A DNA stretch of 64,000 bases from Primula veris (lineage: Eukaryota; Streptophyta; Magnoliopsida; Ericales; Primulaceae), in NCBI GenBank assembly GCA_963682055.1, contig OY821750.1:12774501-12838500 (forward strand), read 5' to 3'. This document shows, in pieces, positions 45,146-57,256 of the stretch. Under the pieces are notes generated by a model that saw nothing but the letters and a program-made list of their open reading frames with translations, made no database searches and was not told the DNA's origin. How positions within the stretch are numbered: position 1 is the stretch's first letter; each line of letters opens with the position of its first letter. The translations under genes and the position numbers were made by a program.

Positions 45146-48100
45146 ATGGTTTCCTTTGGCCTATGCAAGTGCTTAATAGGATATGTTGCATTGCTTTCAA
45201 TTATCACCAATAAAGCTTATGGTATTGATATATTTTTGGAGTGGAATGTAGCTCTTGACAACACTGTAAAGCCCGTCTCAGTTGAGCAACCTGTAAGCGA
45301 ATATCATATTATTTTGCTGTAATCATTTTTAGTTTAACTACTATGTATAGTAACAGAATCAAGAATTGTAAATGCGAGCAACCGATATTCTATAATTTTC
45401 TTCATGACTATGTATATTGTCGAGACATCAAGTTTCAATTTTCTTTTTCCGAATTGACAGGTGATCACCATCAATGGAATGTTCCCAGGGCCTCTCATCA
45501 ACACCACCACGAACGATTTCATCCATGTGAATGTGTTCAACGGTCTAGAAGAGCCTTTACTTTTCACATGGTATTATCAGTCATTAAACTTTTATATCTC
45601 ATGTTTGTATCATGTGCTATGAACAAAATTAAACGGTTTCGGATGATGAAAAATATAGAAAAGTGGGGCCTTTGCTCAATTGCTTTATTCAGCCTTTTCT
45701 TTTATTTGGTTAATTTTGCCCTTCATTATAGGTAGATTTATGCCCAAGACTAGAAATAAACCTTTGAACTTTTCACACGCGAATTACTATATCTTTTTCC
45801 CATATAGAATATGTAAATTTTGATTTATGGCCAAGAGTAGGAATAAACTTTTGAACTTTTCATACAAGAATCACCATATCCTTTTTGCAGAGTATTTAAA
45901 TTTTGATTTCAAGCATCTTTATTACATGTTATAGCCATAGTGTCCAACAGCATTGGGGTGAACGTAGCTTTTTGCCCGATGATCTTATAATCGGTCTCAT
46001 AGCTTATTAGAACATCCATAGGGAACTTGCGAAAATTGATTTGTCCAGAACACATTTCTTTAGAATCCTGTTTCCGTTTCGCATCAGGATAGTCTTGAAA
46101 AGTATTACTATATATAAACTCTGTTATGATATTTGTTTTCAAAAAACCATTACTATTTGTTTTCAAACTCTGTTTTGATATTTGTTGCGCTCTGTTGCTA
46201 AACTGATGGTAAAACTAGTATCGCAAAATTTAGCAACCACGTTTCCTAAATTTTGCGACACTCGTTTTATCATAAGTTTAGCAACATAGTGTTAGATGGT
46301 ATTTTGTAGTGATTTTTACTATCTCGGAAAATAATTTGTTTAAATATTACATCAATGCATATGTTTTATTTGTTGTAATTTACTAAAATCTAAACTAGAT
46401 TTATGCAGCATGAATTTTATCATTTTATTGTTTCTTTACGAATATACAATTTCCTTATGTTTTCAAGGTCTAATTTCGGTTTATCGATCTTTTCTGTACC
46501 CACATCCAGGGGCGAAGCCAGGATGTGTAAATGGAGGGTGCCAAAATATATGTACAAGTAACATATTTTTATGGAGGTGCCAAATCTACACCTAAAAAGA
46601 AATTGTACTAAAAAAAAATTGCGTCACTTGGGATTTCTAAAATTATGGGGGGTGCCGTGACACCCGATCGTCCCCACTTAGCTTCCCCCTGCCCACATCT
46701 ATTTTCAGAATAACTACCATTATTTTTTTGAAGATTTGAATGACTACCATTAACTTAACTGTTTCTGATGTATAGATTTGCAATTCTTCCACACTTGTGT
46801 TTCCAAATAAATAACAAAATCCCGGAAGAAGACCAGATTGTTTATAAAAACTACTTTTCTATTTTACAATCTTATTATTTTACTCACAAAATAAAACAAA
46901 ATTGACACCAAGTCTTGTTGTTCTGAAAAGCAGTATTCCGAAAGTATTTATATTATTTAGCTTCTAAAACTCAACCAAGATTCTGAGTGTTCACAACTCA
47001 AAGGCTCGTCCATTCGGGTCCCAGTGTTTTTATTTCACTAATTTTGGTACCCCTAGTAGACTATTTTAATGTTATGCATCCTCACACCAAATTAAAGATG
47101 AAATTCTTGAAATAATGATACTCGTAAATTGTTTATTCAATACAAAACTCTTCTTGCAGTTATTCCGTTACGACTTGATTATATTAGTAGACATTATCAT
47201 ATAAGTGCAGTGTCTTGTTCGGTTTTGATAAAACCATTAAATCATGCTCTAGCTCCCTTATTATGCATTTTCTCTAACACCGCAAGTATTCTGTTAGGAA
47301 CAACACATCACTAATTACAGAAACGAGAAATATACGTAAACATTGTAAACAAAAATATCTTACTTCTGGCCTTCTGGTGCAGGAATGGAATACAACAAAG
47401 GCTAAACTCATGGCAAGACGGTGTATCCGGTACAAACTGCCCGATTTTACCTGCTATGAACTGGACTTACAAGTTCCAGACAAAGGACCAGATCGGAAGT
47501 TTCACTTATTTTCCCTCTATTAATTTCCAAAAGGCTGCCGGTGGCTTCGGCCCAATCCGAGTCAATAACAGAAACGTCATTGCTGTCCCATTTCCAAAAC
47601 CCGAGGATGAATTTGATGTTCTTTTTGGGGATTGGTTCTCAAGTGACTATAGGGTACTATGTCTCACGTATTTTAGTTACCGTACATCATTGAAGTTTTG
47701 GATGCGTATGGTTACCAATCTTAAGTTGGGATTCATTCTCCAATTCTGGCAAAAAGCGACAATAAATCAGATTTTCGATTTACTTTATTTACAATCTTTA
47801 ATTTTAGCACTTTGGCCGTCCATGTTAATGGATATAATAATTCCCAGCTGCTGAGTAATATTGCATTAAACTTTTAACTTATATCCGAAATATTTTAACT
47901 AAAATGATGGAACCTAAATTTGTTCAGTTCTTATGTCTGCAACTCTTTTTATGAAAATAGGCTTACTTATTCGGAACTGAAAAAAAGGTGCATCATATTT
48001 AGCCTTTTGCAGCCCCAAAACAAAGAAAAGCACAATGTTTATACTTTAAACTAACTAAACCAATGCACTGTCTCAAGCTTAGAAAGCTGCAGTGCAACTT

Positions 48101-51100
48101 TACAGAAGTTCGATTATTTATAAGTTCTACTATTTATAAAGTATATTTTATTATTTATATACTGATGTGAATGTCACAGATAGCTCGGACATCCGATGAT
48201 GCTCCTGATGCAGCTCTGATGAATGGAAAAGGTCCTTATAAGTCTGGAATGATTAGTGGCTTTGAGTCCTTCACTGTCACTAAAGGTATACAACAATCTT
48301 ACTAGTGCTTACTAAACTGTAACTAATGAAAACAACTGAACCAAGGAGTTCAAAAACAAGAGCAAAGCCGATGCACCAAAAAAATAAAGCAAACAGAGAT
48401 TTTTGAAATACTGATCAATAATGCGCTTATGCAGTTTCTGGTGGCTTGAATATTCTTGGAATCGTTCAGTCCAGCTGCATACTTTAGTCGGGGCACCCGG
48501 TTATGAAAAACAAATACAGTATAGTTTTTTTTGGTACAAACATATTGGTAGATACAGTCAAGTAGATGCACATTCCTTTCTATTAGACATTGAATCCATA
48601 AATATAGCTTTTTGAAAATTAAGGATATTAATAAATTAAAAATTAGTTGTAGGCTTGTAGTAACAAGCTCAGCTACGTTCTGCAGACTATTTTCTGGCTA
48701 AAAGCAATGAAACAAAGTTGATCCCAGAAACACCAATTTAGACATCATGCATTTGTTGTCCTTGGTTTCCGAAACTTGTCCTGTGGCACAGTACCAAACC
48801 TTCACATTCTAGAAATATATAATTGACATTGAATAGTAAAACCAAACCATATTGAACTATCCACAATTTTTAATATATTTTCTTTATGGGGAATTGTAGG
48901 AAAAACGTACAGATTCCGTATATCTAACGTTGGCAACGCGTTTAGCTACAACTTCAATATTGAAAACCATCAAATGGTGTTAGTCGAAACAGAAGGTTCT
49001 TACACAACTCAAATAGTTCTAGATTCCCTCGACATTCATGTGGGCCAGTCCTATTCTGTCCTTGTCACCGCTGACCAAGACCAAGCTGATTATTACATTG
49101 TTGCCACTCCAAAGATTTTTAATGCTAGAGATAACAACGGTCTTGTTGCAACCGGTGTTTTACACTATGTAGGATCTGCTGTTCCTGCCAATGGCCCTCT
49201 CCCTATAGGCGCTGACCCATTTGATATTGAATCGTCAATGAATCAGGCGAAGTCTGTCAAGTAAGCCATGTTCTTATACTTTAAAAGCATTTCTTTTGTT
49301 TGTAAAGGACCTTTGCTGAAAAGCAATAATGCTTACGTTGTTTACATAATTTATGCTAAAAGACTTAACCAAATTCTTGCAAAAAATTTTTAGCGATTGG
49401 TTTCGCGTTAAAATAGATTGATGATTAGACATTGGTCTTTATGAACTAAAATGGTCATGAAAACAAACGTTAGTTTCCCAAATTGCTGACATGAAAGTAT
49501 CTACGCATCTGGTGCTGATTTTGAGATGGTTGCAAAACTTCAACTTGAAACTTTAAGTCTATTTCTAAGTGCCTTCAATAGTTCTAAGAATGGGTTTATG
49601 CGGCTGCAGATTTTGAGCAAATAAGTTGGTTGTTAAGGGTAAAAATTGGTTCAATCAATTTCATACTTCTAACTATTTCACCCCCAGAACAAAAAAAATG
49701 CTCCTGCTTTGATTAAGAATACAAATTACAGTGTAATTTAGAAGCAATACATTTAAGCTTACAAGACACGGTCAAAGGTTCCGTTTGCTGTCCATGATGA
49801 CTAAAAGACGCAGCCAAACAATCCCGAGGCCTCCATAAGTAGGAAAGTTAGATTTCTGTATAAAGAGAATATTTCCTAGTAAAACTCGGAGAGGTTTTTA
49901 TTGTTTGAAAGATGAGTAAAAAGGGCATGAGCACAATTCTTGTCAAATATCTATTGTTTCAGATCTTAAAAGAATCACAAAAATATGAAAACGAGAGAAC
50001 TAGAGAGTCGGAATCATTTCTTCTATTTTGTGGATTCTGACGAACTAAAAGCAAAGCCTAATGCTCGATTCTCACCTCTTTCAAATTTTATATTCAGGTT
50101 GAACTTAACCGTGGGAGCTGCAAGGCCTAATCCACAAGGAAGTTTCAACGTATCTAACGCAATTGTAAATCAAACGTTTATTCTCCACGGATCAGAAGAA
50201 CAAATTAACGGTACACGACGTTTTGCAGTGAACAAAGTGTCTTATCTTTCCCCAGACACGCCTTTGAAACTCGCTGACTTCAGCGTTAATGGGTCAGGAG
50301 TTTATGAACTTGACAAGTTCCCAACACAGTCAGTAAACAGGGATGCGGATTTTGGGGTATCTATTGTAACGGGTTTGCACAAAGGGTGGTTAGAGATTGT
50401 GTTCATTAATGATTTGCCTGTTATGGACTCTTGGCATATGGATGGTTTTGGTCTTCATGTCGTTGGGTAAGCTTACTGTTAGTTCTTAATTCTAATATTT
50501 TTACAATAATTCAGTTCGCACTTCACTGGGTACCTTAGAAATTCATGGATGAGACTTAAACATGTGCTTAATGATTGAAATATTTTCCAGCATAATCTTG
50601 GAAAATTTTAGATTATACTGGCTGATAAGTTGTCTATTAACTAACCAATCTATATACACCCCTGCATAAGTCAAATGGACGTGCACAGCTCCAATATATC
50701 TGAATCCATAATTCTGTAAGCATTTTCATGACATGGGAACGATCTAAAGGACTAGATGTTTTTTGGCAGCAACTTTGGTTTACTTTTCTTGGAAGATATG
50801 AATGTTCAACATATGGACATTTAAGATCCAATATCTGATAACATAATGTACGAAGTACCAACTTTGAACTACGTTTTTGAGTTAGAGTTCTAAATCTTGC
50901 TCTTTTCCAGCAAATTTAATTGTAGCTTTCTTCAGCTTACTTTCCTTTGATTGCTTTCCAAAACCATAAATTTTCACTAAAAATCCAGTGTCAAAGGATT
51001 AACTTAAACCGAAAGGATAACGTCAACTTTTTGTTCCGTATAAATTCTCGACTGAAATGAACAAAAAGGTACCTCGCGTTTCACTGAACGATAGAATAAA

Positions 51101-52174
51101 TGCTTTCACCAGTTCATATACTGGATTCCCTTGAAAAAAAAGCACTTTCTAAATTGCTACTATTATAAAAATATACTTCAACTCATGAAACTATGTATCT
51201 CTCTTAATATTTAGCTACGGTAGCGGAAGTTGGACCCCTCAGTCGCGTACTACTTACAACCTAATCGACCCAGTTGTCCGGTCAACAGTGCAAGTCTACC
51301 CGTCCGGTTGGACTGCTGTCTATGTTTTCCTCGACAATCCAGGAATGTGGAACGTCCGATCACAACATTCTGAACATTGGTTTTTGGGCCAAGAACTCTA
51401 CATTCGGGTTTTTAATAGTGATCCTAACCCTGCCAAAGAGCAACCACCTCCCTCAAATATGCTCTTTTGCGGTAAGTACCTTTCACATTTCTATCATTTT
51501 TTCTTTTGTGTGTGGGGGTATAAAATATTTAAGGTTAGTTATTTCAATGGCCTTCATTTTCATGGATTGGGAAAAAAACAAATGACTTTTTTTCTCCAAT
51601 AATGAACAAAACGTCAGTTTAAATGAGGGAATCATATATAGTGTCCCCTTGCACGATAAATCTTTTTATTAAAAGAATCTATTACTTTCAGTAAAACTCG
51701 ACTAATTAACCCGAGACACTCACTTCCTCGTCGTAACAAATTGTAAGTCCACTACGAAAAATTTCCCAATTGATAAGGAAATAATGATTACTCTACCTTT
51801 GCATCCTTTCTTTAAATTTGACAATTACTTTTCCACTATTAGCAAATTGTTAATGTGGAAATGTCCAATATGTTAAATCATCTACTAACTTGTTTCTGTA
51901 TATGCAAAGTAGACACTTAACTGGAACATCAAAAAATAGAAACACGAACTTATAATTTAGAAAAGACGGACGACAAAGTCTAGACTACATAGTTTTTCAT
52001 TTGAAATTGTATGTTGATTTAGCATCTAGGTAGAAATAAAAAACAATGAGATCATTAGTAAAATTTATTATTTAACTACATAATTCTTTGACAATAAATT
52101 TTTAAAATTTTGTTATGTTGATTTTGCAGGAAAAATTAGTAAGCCCGTTTCTTTTCCTCCAGGCTCCAGCTAGT
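45146..52174 (+). CDS. SKU5-similar (SKS) multicopper-oxidase-like secreted protein
   Basis: Eight exons with GT-AG borders and closed phases: 45146-45292, 45461-45570, 47383-47653, 48180-48285, 48900-49260, 50098-50466, 51215-51471 and 52131-52174, encoding 554 residues, normal for the family. A signal peptide (residues 1-26, ending ITNKAYG) directs it to the cell wall or apoplast. Three cupredoxin domains follow. Where true oxidases have HWHG and HSH copper ligands, this protein has TWNGIQQRLNSWQDG and SFTYFPS, the hallmark of SKU5/SKS proteins that have lost catalytic coppers. NPQGSFNVSNA, NQTFILHGS and the third-domain block WLEIVFIN...HMDGFGLHVVG are further family motifs. Arabidopsis members act in directional growth and wall organisation, and others are pollen-specific. 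The short C-terminus (FPPGSS) lacks a GPI-anchor signal, unlike SKU5 itself. Intron 2 holds two MITE-type insertions. Confidence 0.94.
46192..46311. mobile_element. Fold-back CACTA-like MITE remnant in SKS intron 2
   Basis: GTTGCTAAACTGATGGTAAA... (46192-46238) is largely the reverse complement of ...ATTTTGCGACACTCGTTTTA..TTTAGCAAC (46245-46289), making a long imperfect hairpin. GGTATTTTGTAGTG (46298-46311) is the reverse complement of a CACTACAAAATACC terminus. No left terminus was found. A related stretch lies at 52605-52678. Confidence 0.6.
46507..46691. mobile_element. 185-bp hAT MITE in SKS intron 2
   Basis: It begins CAGGGGCGAAGCCAGG and ends TTAGCTTCCCCCTG, so the termini are inverted with a few changes. 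It is flanked by perfect 8-bp copies of CCCACATC (46499-46506 and 46692-46699), diagnostic for hAT insertion. It does not touch the splice sites. Confidence 0.9.
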
Positions 52175-52960
52175 GCTCCAGCTCCTTAAGATATATGATT
52201 ACTAGAAAAGTATAATTTGAAATGATTTGTAATTTATGTGAAATTTTATTGATCATTTCTCTGTAATTTCCAGCTTTTAATTCTTTTGGATCTTTTGTGG
52301 TGCGTCACTAAACAGTTAACAATCTTAATACAAATAGATGAGCTCTGTAGTCGAAATTTCCAACAATTTGTAAAAAACACTCAAATTTAAAGGTTTCTTC
52401 ATTCACACAGCATGATGACAAATTGAAAGTGTAAATGGACGCATTTTTATATATCGGATATCAGTTTCAACTTCAAACTTCCATGTTATCTTGCCGAATA
52501 TACATACAACAATATTGTCCACTAAAAGATATGTCATGACAGACAACTGCTCGTAAATGAGGTCGATAAATTTTATGAACAATTTAGTAACATAATTAGT
52601 TGCTAAATTATGACACTCATTTTACCAACAGTGTTTTCAAAAACGTATCTGTTACTATCCTGATATTTTATTGTAGTGGTCGTCTGGGTGGGTAAAACCA
52701 AAAGTTTATTGATGGAACGACTATGAGGTTGTGGTACGCTCATATGGCACAATGCGTTTGCCTATATTGGTTATACGCTACCAAATATTAAGCGCGTTTG
52801 CCTATATTGGTTATACGCTACCAAATATTAAGCTAAGAATCACCAAAGCGACAATTGACAAAGAAAGCTCTTATTAGTTTATTTATTTTCTAGTAAAGGA
52901 TGAGGCATAAACCAAGTTATGGCCGGTTCATCTATAAGCCAAATTATGTTAGGCGTTGTC
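52175..52960. other. 3' flank of the SKS gene
   Basis: Contains the presumed 3' UTR and polyadenylation region (AT-rich). A CACTA-like terminus, ATTTTATTGTAGTG, ends at 52678. No gene. Confidence 0.55.
52754..52833. repeat. Tandem duplication, 2 x 40 bp
   Basis: The 40-bp unit beginning GCGTTTGCCTATATTGG and ending TATTAAGC appears twice back to back, almost or fully identical, hence recent. Confidence 0.9.
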
Positions 52961-54784
52961 TCTAACATCCCGCATTTTTATAAATAGTTTTATTTATGAT
53001 TTAATTTATCCAAAAACGTTTTATACAAAATTTACCAAAAACCAGTCACTCGACTAATTTTTAGCCAAAAACCGAAACTCTTCCGAAAAACTTTATTTTA
53101 AAAATCTGTTACTAATTTTATAAATAAAAAGGACACAATAGATTTGTTTCTAAACATTTGTTATTTTTGAGTAGTAAAACAATATTTTTGGATTTAGAGT
53201 TAACTTTTAGAATTTTGGGTAACAAATAGTTCGTTATCAAAAACTTTCTCAAAACTGTTTTTACATCTTCAAATCAGCCCACTTCTTTTAAAATAGTAAC
53301 CTAAAACAAGAGATAAAAAGAGAGAAAAGAGAGAAAAAGAGAGAAAAAGAGGAAAAAGAAGAGGAAACCACCACTAGCGGGTTCTTACCGGAAGCATCTC
53401 CTCTACGCACTAAGGTAACGGAGGTTATCCATTGCGACTAGACGAGGGTGTATGTTAGGATTATGTTTTACGTTTATTATAAATTGGGGTTTTTGCCTTT
53501 TATATTAATTATGTTCTTATATTGTTAATTGAGGTTTACTTGTTATATTTTTAATTCCATTATTTGAATTGTAGAAGTTGAGGCTTTTGACATATTAATT
53601 TCGAATTAATGAGATTATGGATGGGTTTGCGTGTTTTATGAGTTGATTATGTGATATTATAGTTGTTGATGAAATTGGGTGAATTTATGTTGAATAAAGA
53701 TGAATAGTTTATGCATACAAGGTGTTTGTTAAAATGCCTGAATGAGATTTATGTTGATAGACTTGTTTGGCTAGTTGTGAATCTAGCACCTATGATTATG
53801 GGTATTATTGAATTACGTTAAAGTGACGTATGAGAATGTGATAATTGAATGATTTTATATTCTTGGCCGAGGCCTTGTGATTTAACTGTAATGGCAATGG
53901 TCTATGTCTCTCCCTAATTCCGGGGACATAAGACGACCGAGGGGATAGGGAATGACTCGTCTTACGGACTGGGGCGAGTGGCGTGAGAGGTCCCAGTGTG
54001 CACTATATTTATTTTATTGTTAGCAATGGTCTATGTCTCTTCCTAATTCCGGGGACATAAGACGGCCGAAGGGATAGGGAATGACTCGTCTTACGGACTG
54101 GCACGAGTGGCATGAGAGGTCCAAGTGCGTACTATAAATCTATTTTTATGTTAGCAATGATCTATGTCTCTCCCTAATTCCGGGGATATAAGACGGCCGA
54201 AGGGATAGGGAATGACCTACCTTACGGACTGGGATAGGTGGCGTGAGAGGTCCATGTATGCTATTGATATGTGATGAAGTTATTTAATTTATCTCGTTGC
54301 AGGATGTTATTATATTTCTTTTTATATGTTGATTATCGTAGTTGTTTGTGGGTTCTTGCATTTATGGGATGGAGTGATGGTATTTTGTGGTGCCGTCCCG
54401 TCTATGTATGTGCGTGGGACTCACCGTTACAATTTTATCTTTCAGGTACAATTTAGTTTGAGACGTTCGGATAAGAGCATTAGCGCAATATCGCATGGGC
54501 TCGGGGCACCTTTCAGTTGCTTTATTTTCGCTCAGACTAGTTTTTATTTGAGGTTGTAGCCTACGGGTAAATTACATTTGTTCATTTCTTTTTATATAAT
54601 TTTGTTAAAACCATTTGTCTTGTAGCCGCGTTTGGCAAACTTTATATTTATTCATTTAATTGTTCCTTTAGCTCGTAAGTGTTTTCTTTTAAAATTTTAA
54701 TTTTATACCAACAGGTTTCATTTTCCTTTTGTTTAAAAAGGCCACGCCTCGATGTCCGTATTTTCCTGATTTTGGGGCGTGACA
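52961..54784 (+). repeat. Gypsy 5' LTR (1824 bp)
   Basis: Begins TCTAACATCCCGC, where the right LTR has TGTAATATCCCG (TG changed to TC), and ends GGGGCGTGACA. It exceeds the right LTR by 256 bp, almost entirely because of a three-unit tandem array at 53894-54263. Confidence 0.93.
53894..54263. repeat. Three tandem units of about 130 bp in the gypsy 5' LTR
   Basis: Units start with CAATGGTCTATGTCTCTCCC or a variant at 53895, 54024 and 54155 (periods 129 and 131), each with CTAATTCCGGGGACATAAGA and GGATAGGGAATGAC. The right LTR has a single unit at 62099-62205. Confidence 0.9.
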
Positions 54785-54787
54785 AGT

Positions 54788-54799
54788 TGGTATCAGAGC
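54788..54799 (+). other. Gypsy primer binding site (tRNA-iMet)
   Basis: TGGTATCAGAGC three bases after the LTR end, complementary to initiator tRNA-Met. Between here and the gag start (about 1060 bp) lies untranslated leader without genes. Confidence 0.95.
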
Positions 54800-55433
54800 T
54801 AACTAGGTTCTTGTATACTTTGGGACGATGGGAAGATGGGTAACCATTGGACTAAGATCCATCGTATCATTTTCACAAAACTTTTTCAAAAATTCAAACT
54901 TTTTCTAAAACGGGGGGTTGCATTTAGCTTAAGACATGTAGATAGAATTTAGTGGTAGTTGATGAAAGGAAAGTCCACATGTGAGGCTAGTTGGGGATAA
55001 TGAGGACGCTTGTTGATCCCGGCTCGCCAAACTAGTGGGTGGACCTATCATCGGTATGTGTGAAGGAATACCTTAGCGATGTGGAGTTCTAGAGTATGCG
55101 AGGACACTCGGGTGCTTTAGAATAACGTATCGTGATGGGTTATCCCTCGTACTTTTGTGTTGTTTGTATGCGTGTGTAGATTGATATAGTGTGTATGAGA
55201 TATAAGTTGCATGTCAAGTAGTGGCAAACTATTAGAGTACTAGAATTGTGAAGTTGATGGTTTTATGTAGTGTTTTTTAAATTACTAACTTGTGTGTTAA
55301 TGAATAATATATGCGAATCGATGTTGTTCGTAAAAATGTTATGGATTAGAATGATGTTGTGTCATATGTGCCTTGTAAGAAATTTACAAGTGTTGAGTAA
55401 TTTTACGTTTTTGTATCGATAATTTTCTGCAGA

Positions 55434-55806
55434 AAAACGACCAGTCGTTTTGTCAAAAACGATCGGTCGAATTTTTCAAACCTCTCTGGACCAAAAAAAG
55501 ATCGGTCGTCTGTCAAAACGACCGGTCGAATTTTTCAGACCTCTCTGGACCAAAAAACGATCGGTCGTCTGTCAAAACGACCGGTCGTATTTTTCAGACC
55601 TCTCGGGTAATTTTTAGACCAAAACGATCGGTCGTTTTGTCCAAAACGATCGGTCGTGTTCTGGTAATTTTGCGGTTTTCTCGCCATACTTCAAACGCTT
55701 GTAACTCATTCGTTTGTACTCCGAATTTGATTCCGCTTGAAGCGTTGGCTTTGTATTTCAGTATGCTATGATTTTGAACCTTAGAAAGCTTGATAAAATG
55801 ATTAAA
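55434..55806 (+). repeat. CGATCGGTCG cluster plus shared module in the gypsy leader
   Basis: Eight copies of the core, four exact (CGATCGGTCG) and four variants (CGACCGGTCG, CGACCAGTCG, AGATCGGTCG), lie between repeats of CCTCTCTGGACCAAAAA. Then 55676-55806 (TTTTCTCGCCATACTTC..., TTCCGCTTGAAG, TTGGCTTTGTA, ATTTTGAACCTT) is clearly homologous to 18775-18905 of the Copia LTR. It ends about 60 bases before the gag start codon. Confidence 0.9.
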
Positions 55807-55863
55807 TATGAGTAGTAGTGTCGAGTAAGAGAACTAAAGTGTCGGTTTTAAATATATGTAGTA

Positions 55864-56667
55864 ATGGATATTACCATAAGGACTAGTGGAAGGGGACCAG
55901 ATACACACGGGGGAGCACCACCATCAAGCGGTGCGGCTACCCGAGGTGGGGAAAATGGAAAAGGAAGAAGAGCTCCAAGGGGGAAGGGAGCAACTCGAGG
56001 CAGAAGGGCTGCAAGAGGTCGTGGGGGGAGAGGTAACGCTAGTGCCCCACCACCTGAGCAACCCGAGGAGGAGGTAGAGGTTGAGAATGTTCAGGAGGAA
56101 TTGAATGTGGAAGAAGAAGAGACTTACGCACCTAGACCGGAATCGGTAAACGCTAACCAAGTGATGACCGACCTTCAGAAGGTGGTGCAAATGATGGTGC
56201 AGAATGCACAAGCTGGGAGTTCAAGTAACAATGGATTGCTTAACTTCACCCGATTGGGGGCTCCGACTTTCGATGGGATAGGTGAACCATCCATAACTGA
56301 GGGATGGGTGGATAAAATGGAGAAATACTTATCGGCGGCAGGAATAGTAGATGGGGAGCAACGGATGAATATGGCTCAGTTTCACCTAAAGGGTGAAGCA
56401 CGGAAGTGGTGGTTGAAAATTGTGGATACATACGACATAAGCAACTTCAAATGGAATGAGTTCATCGAATTGTTTAATCGACAGTTTCTTCCAGATTCCT
56501 ATAAGGATGAAATGAGGAGGTGTTTTGAGAAACTGTATCAAGGGGGTATGAGCATTCAAGCATACCAGCTAAAGTTTACCTCACTCTTGAGGTATGCCCC
56601 ATACTCGGTTCTAGGGGATGCTGAAAAATATAGGAGATTCATGAAGGGGCTGGACCCGACTATCTGA
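55864..56667 (+). pseudogene. Gypsy gag, capsid part
   Basis: Starts MDITIRTSGRGPDTHGG. A Gly/Arg-rich and then acidic N-terminal region (residues 1-100) is followed by the retrotransposon gag domain: FTRLGAPTFDGIGEPSITEG, KMEKYLSAAGI, FHLKGEARKWW, FNRQFLPDSYKDEM and YQLKFTSLLRYAP. It ends at a TGA (56665-56667) after MKGLDPTI. Beyond the stop the same frame continues with gag-like sequence (TLARHVNYNELVKRL), so the stop is a premature nonsense change, most simply CGA to TGA. Confidence 0.9.
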
Positions 56668-56891
56668 TTGCAATTGACATTAGCCCGCCATGTCAACTAT
56701 AATGAGTTGGTAAAACGGCTCAAGCTATGGAAGGAGCTCTACTCCATAGCAAGAGAATCTCAGAGAAATCGAAAACCGGAAATGCTCCGAGGGAAGAGAA
56801 GAAGCGGACTTGAGATATAGCGAATAATTAGCGTTTTCCACAACAGGGCAGAGGAGAGAGGGGTATTAATCCACTACCGACAAACGTCGGG

Positions 56892-57110
56892 GTGAGGGGA
56901 GCATGTTTCCACTGTGGAGATGTGAATCATCGACAGTTCGAATGCCCTAGAGTCCAATGTAGGACATGCAACCGAATGGGACATACAACAAGGGTTTGTC
57001 CCGGGGGACAAGGAAGAATCGACACCAACCGGCCCTTTATCCAATCTAGGTTGCCACCACCACCACCAAGAAGACCAGAATTTGTGCCACAACACCAATT
57101 ACCTGGGAAC
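56892..57110 (+). pseudogene. Gypsy gag, zinc-knuckle part
   Basis: Two CX2CX4HX4C knuckles in a row: CFHCGDVNHRQFEC and CRTCNRMGHTTRVC. A proline-rich linker (PPPPPRRPEF) follows. This frame differs from the capsid frame, so at least one indel separates them between 56760 and 56890. The downstream Gln/Gly-rich linker to the protease is also out of frame. Confidence 0.88.
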
Positions 57111-57256
57111 CAAGGGGGAGGGTTTCGAGGTAACCACCAAGGAGGGGAAACCGTGGGAACTACCGAGAAGGCTATCAAGGCCTGGGAAACCGAGGAAATC
57201 ATGGGGAAAATCGAGGACCGCAAGGAAACCCACCAATTCAAGCTCGTCTATTTGCC

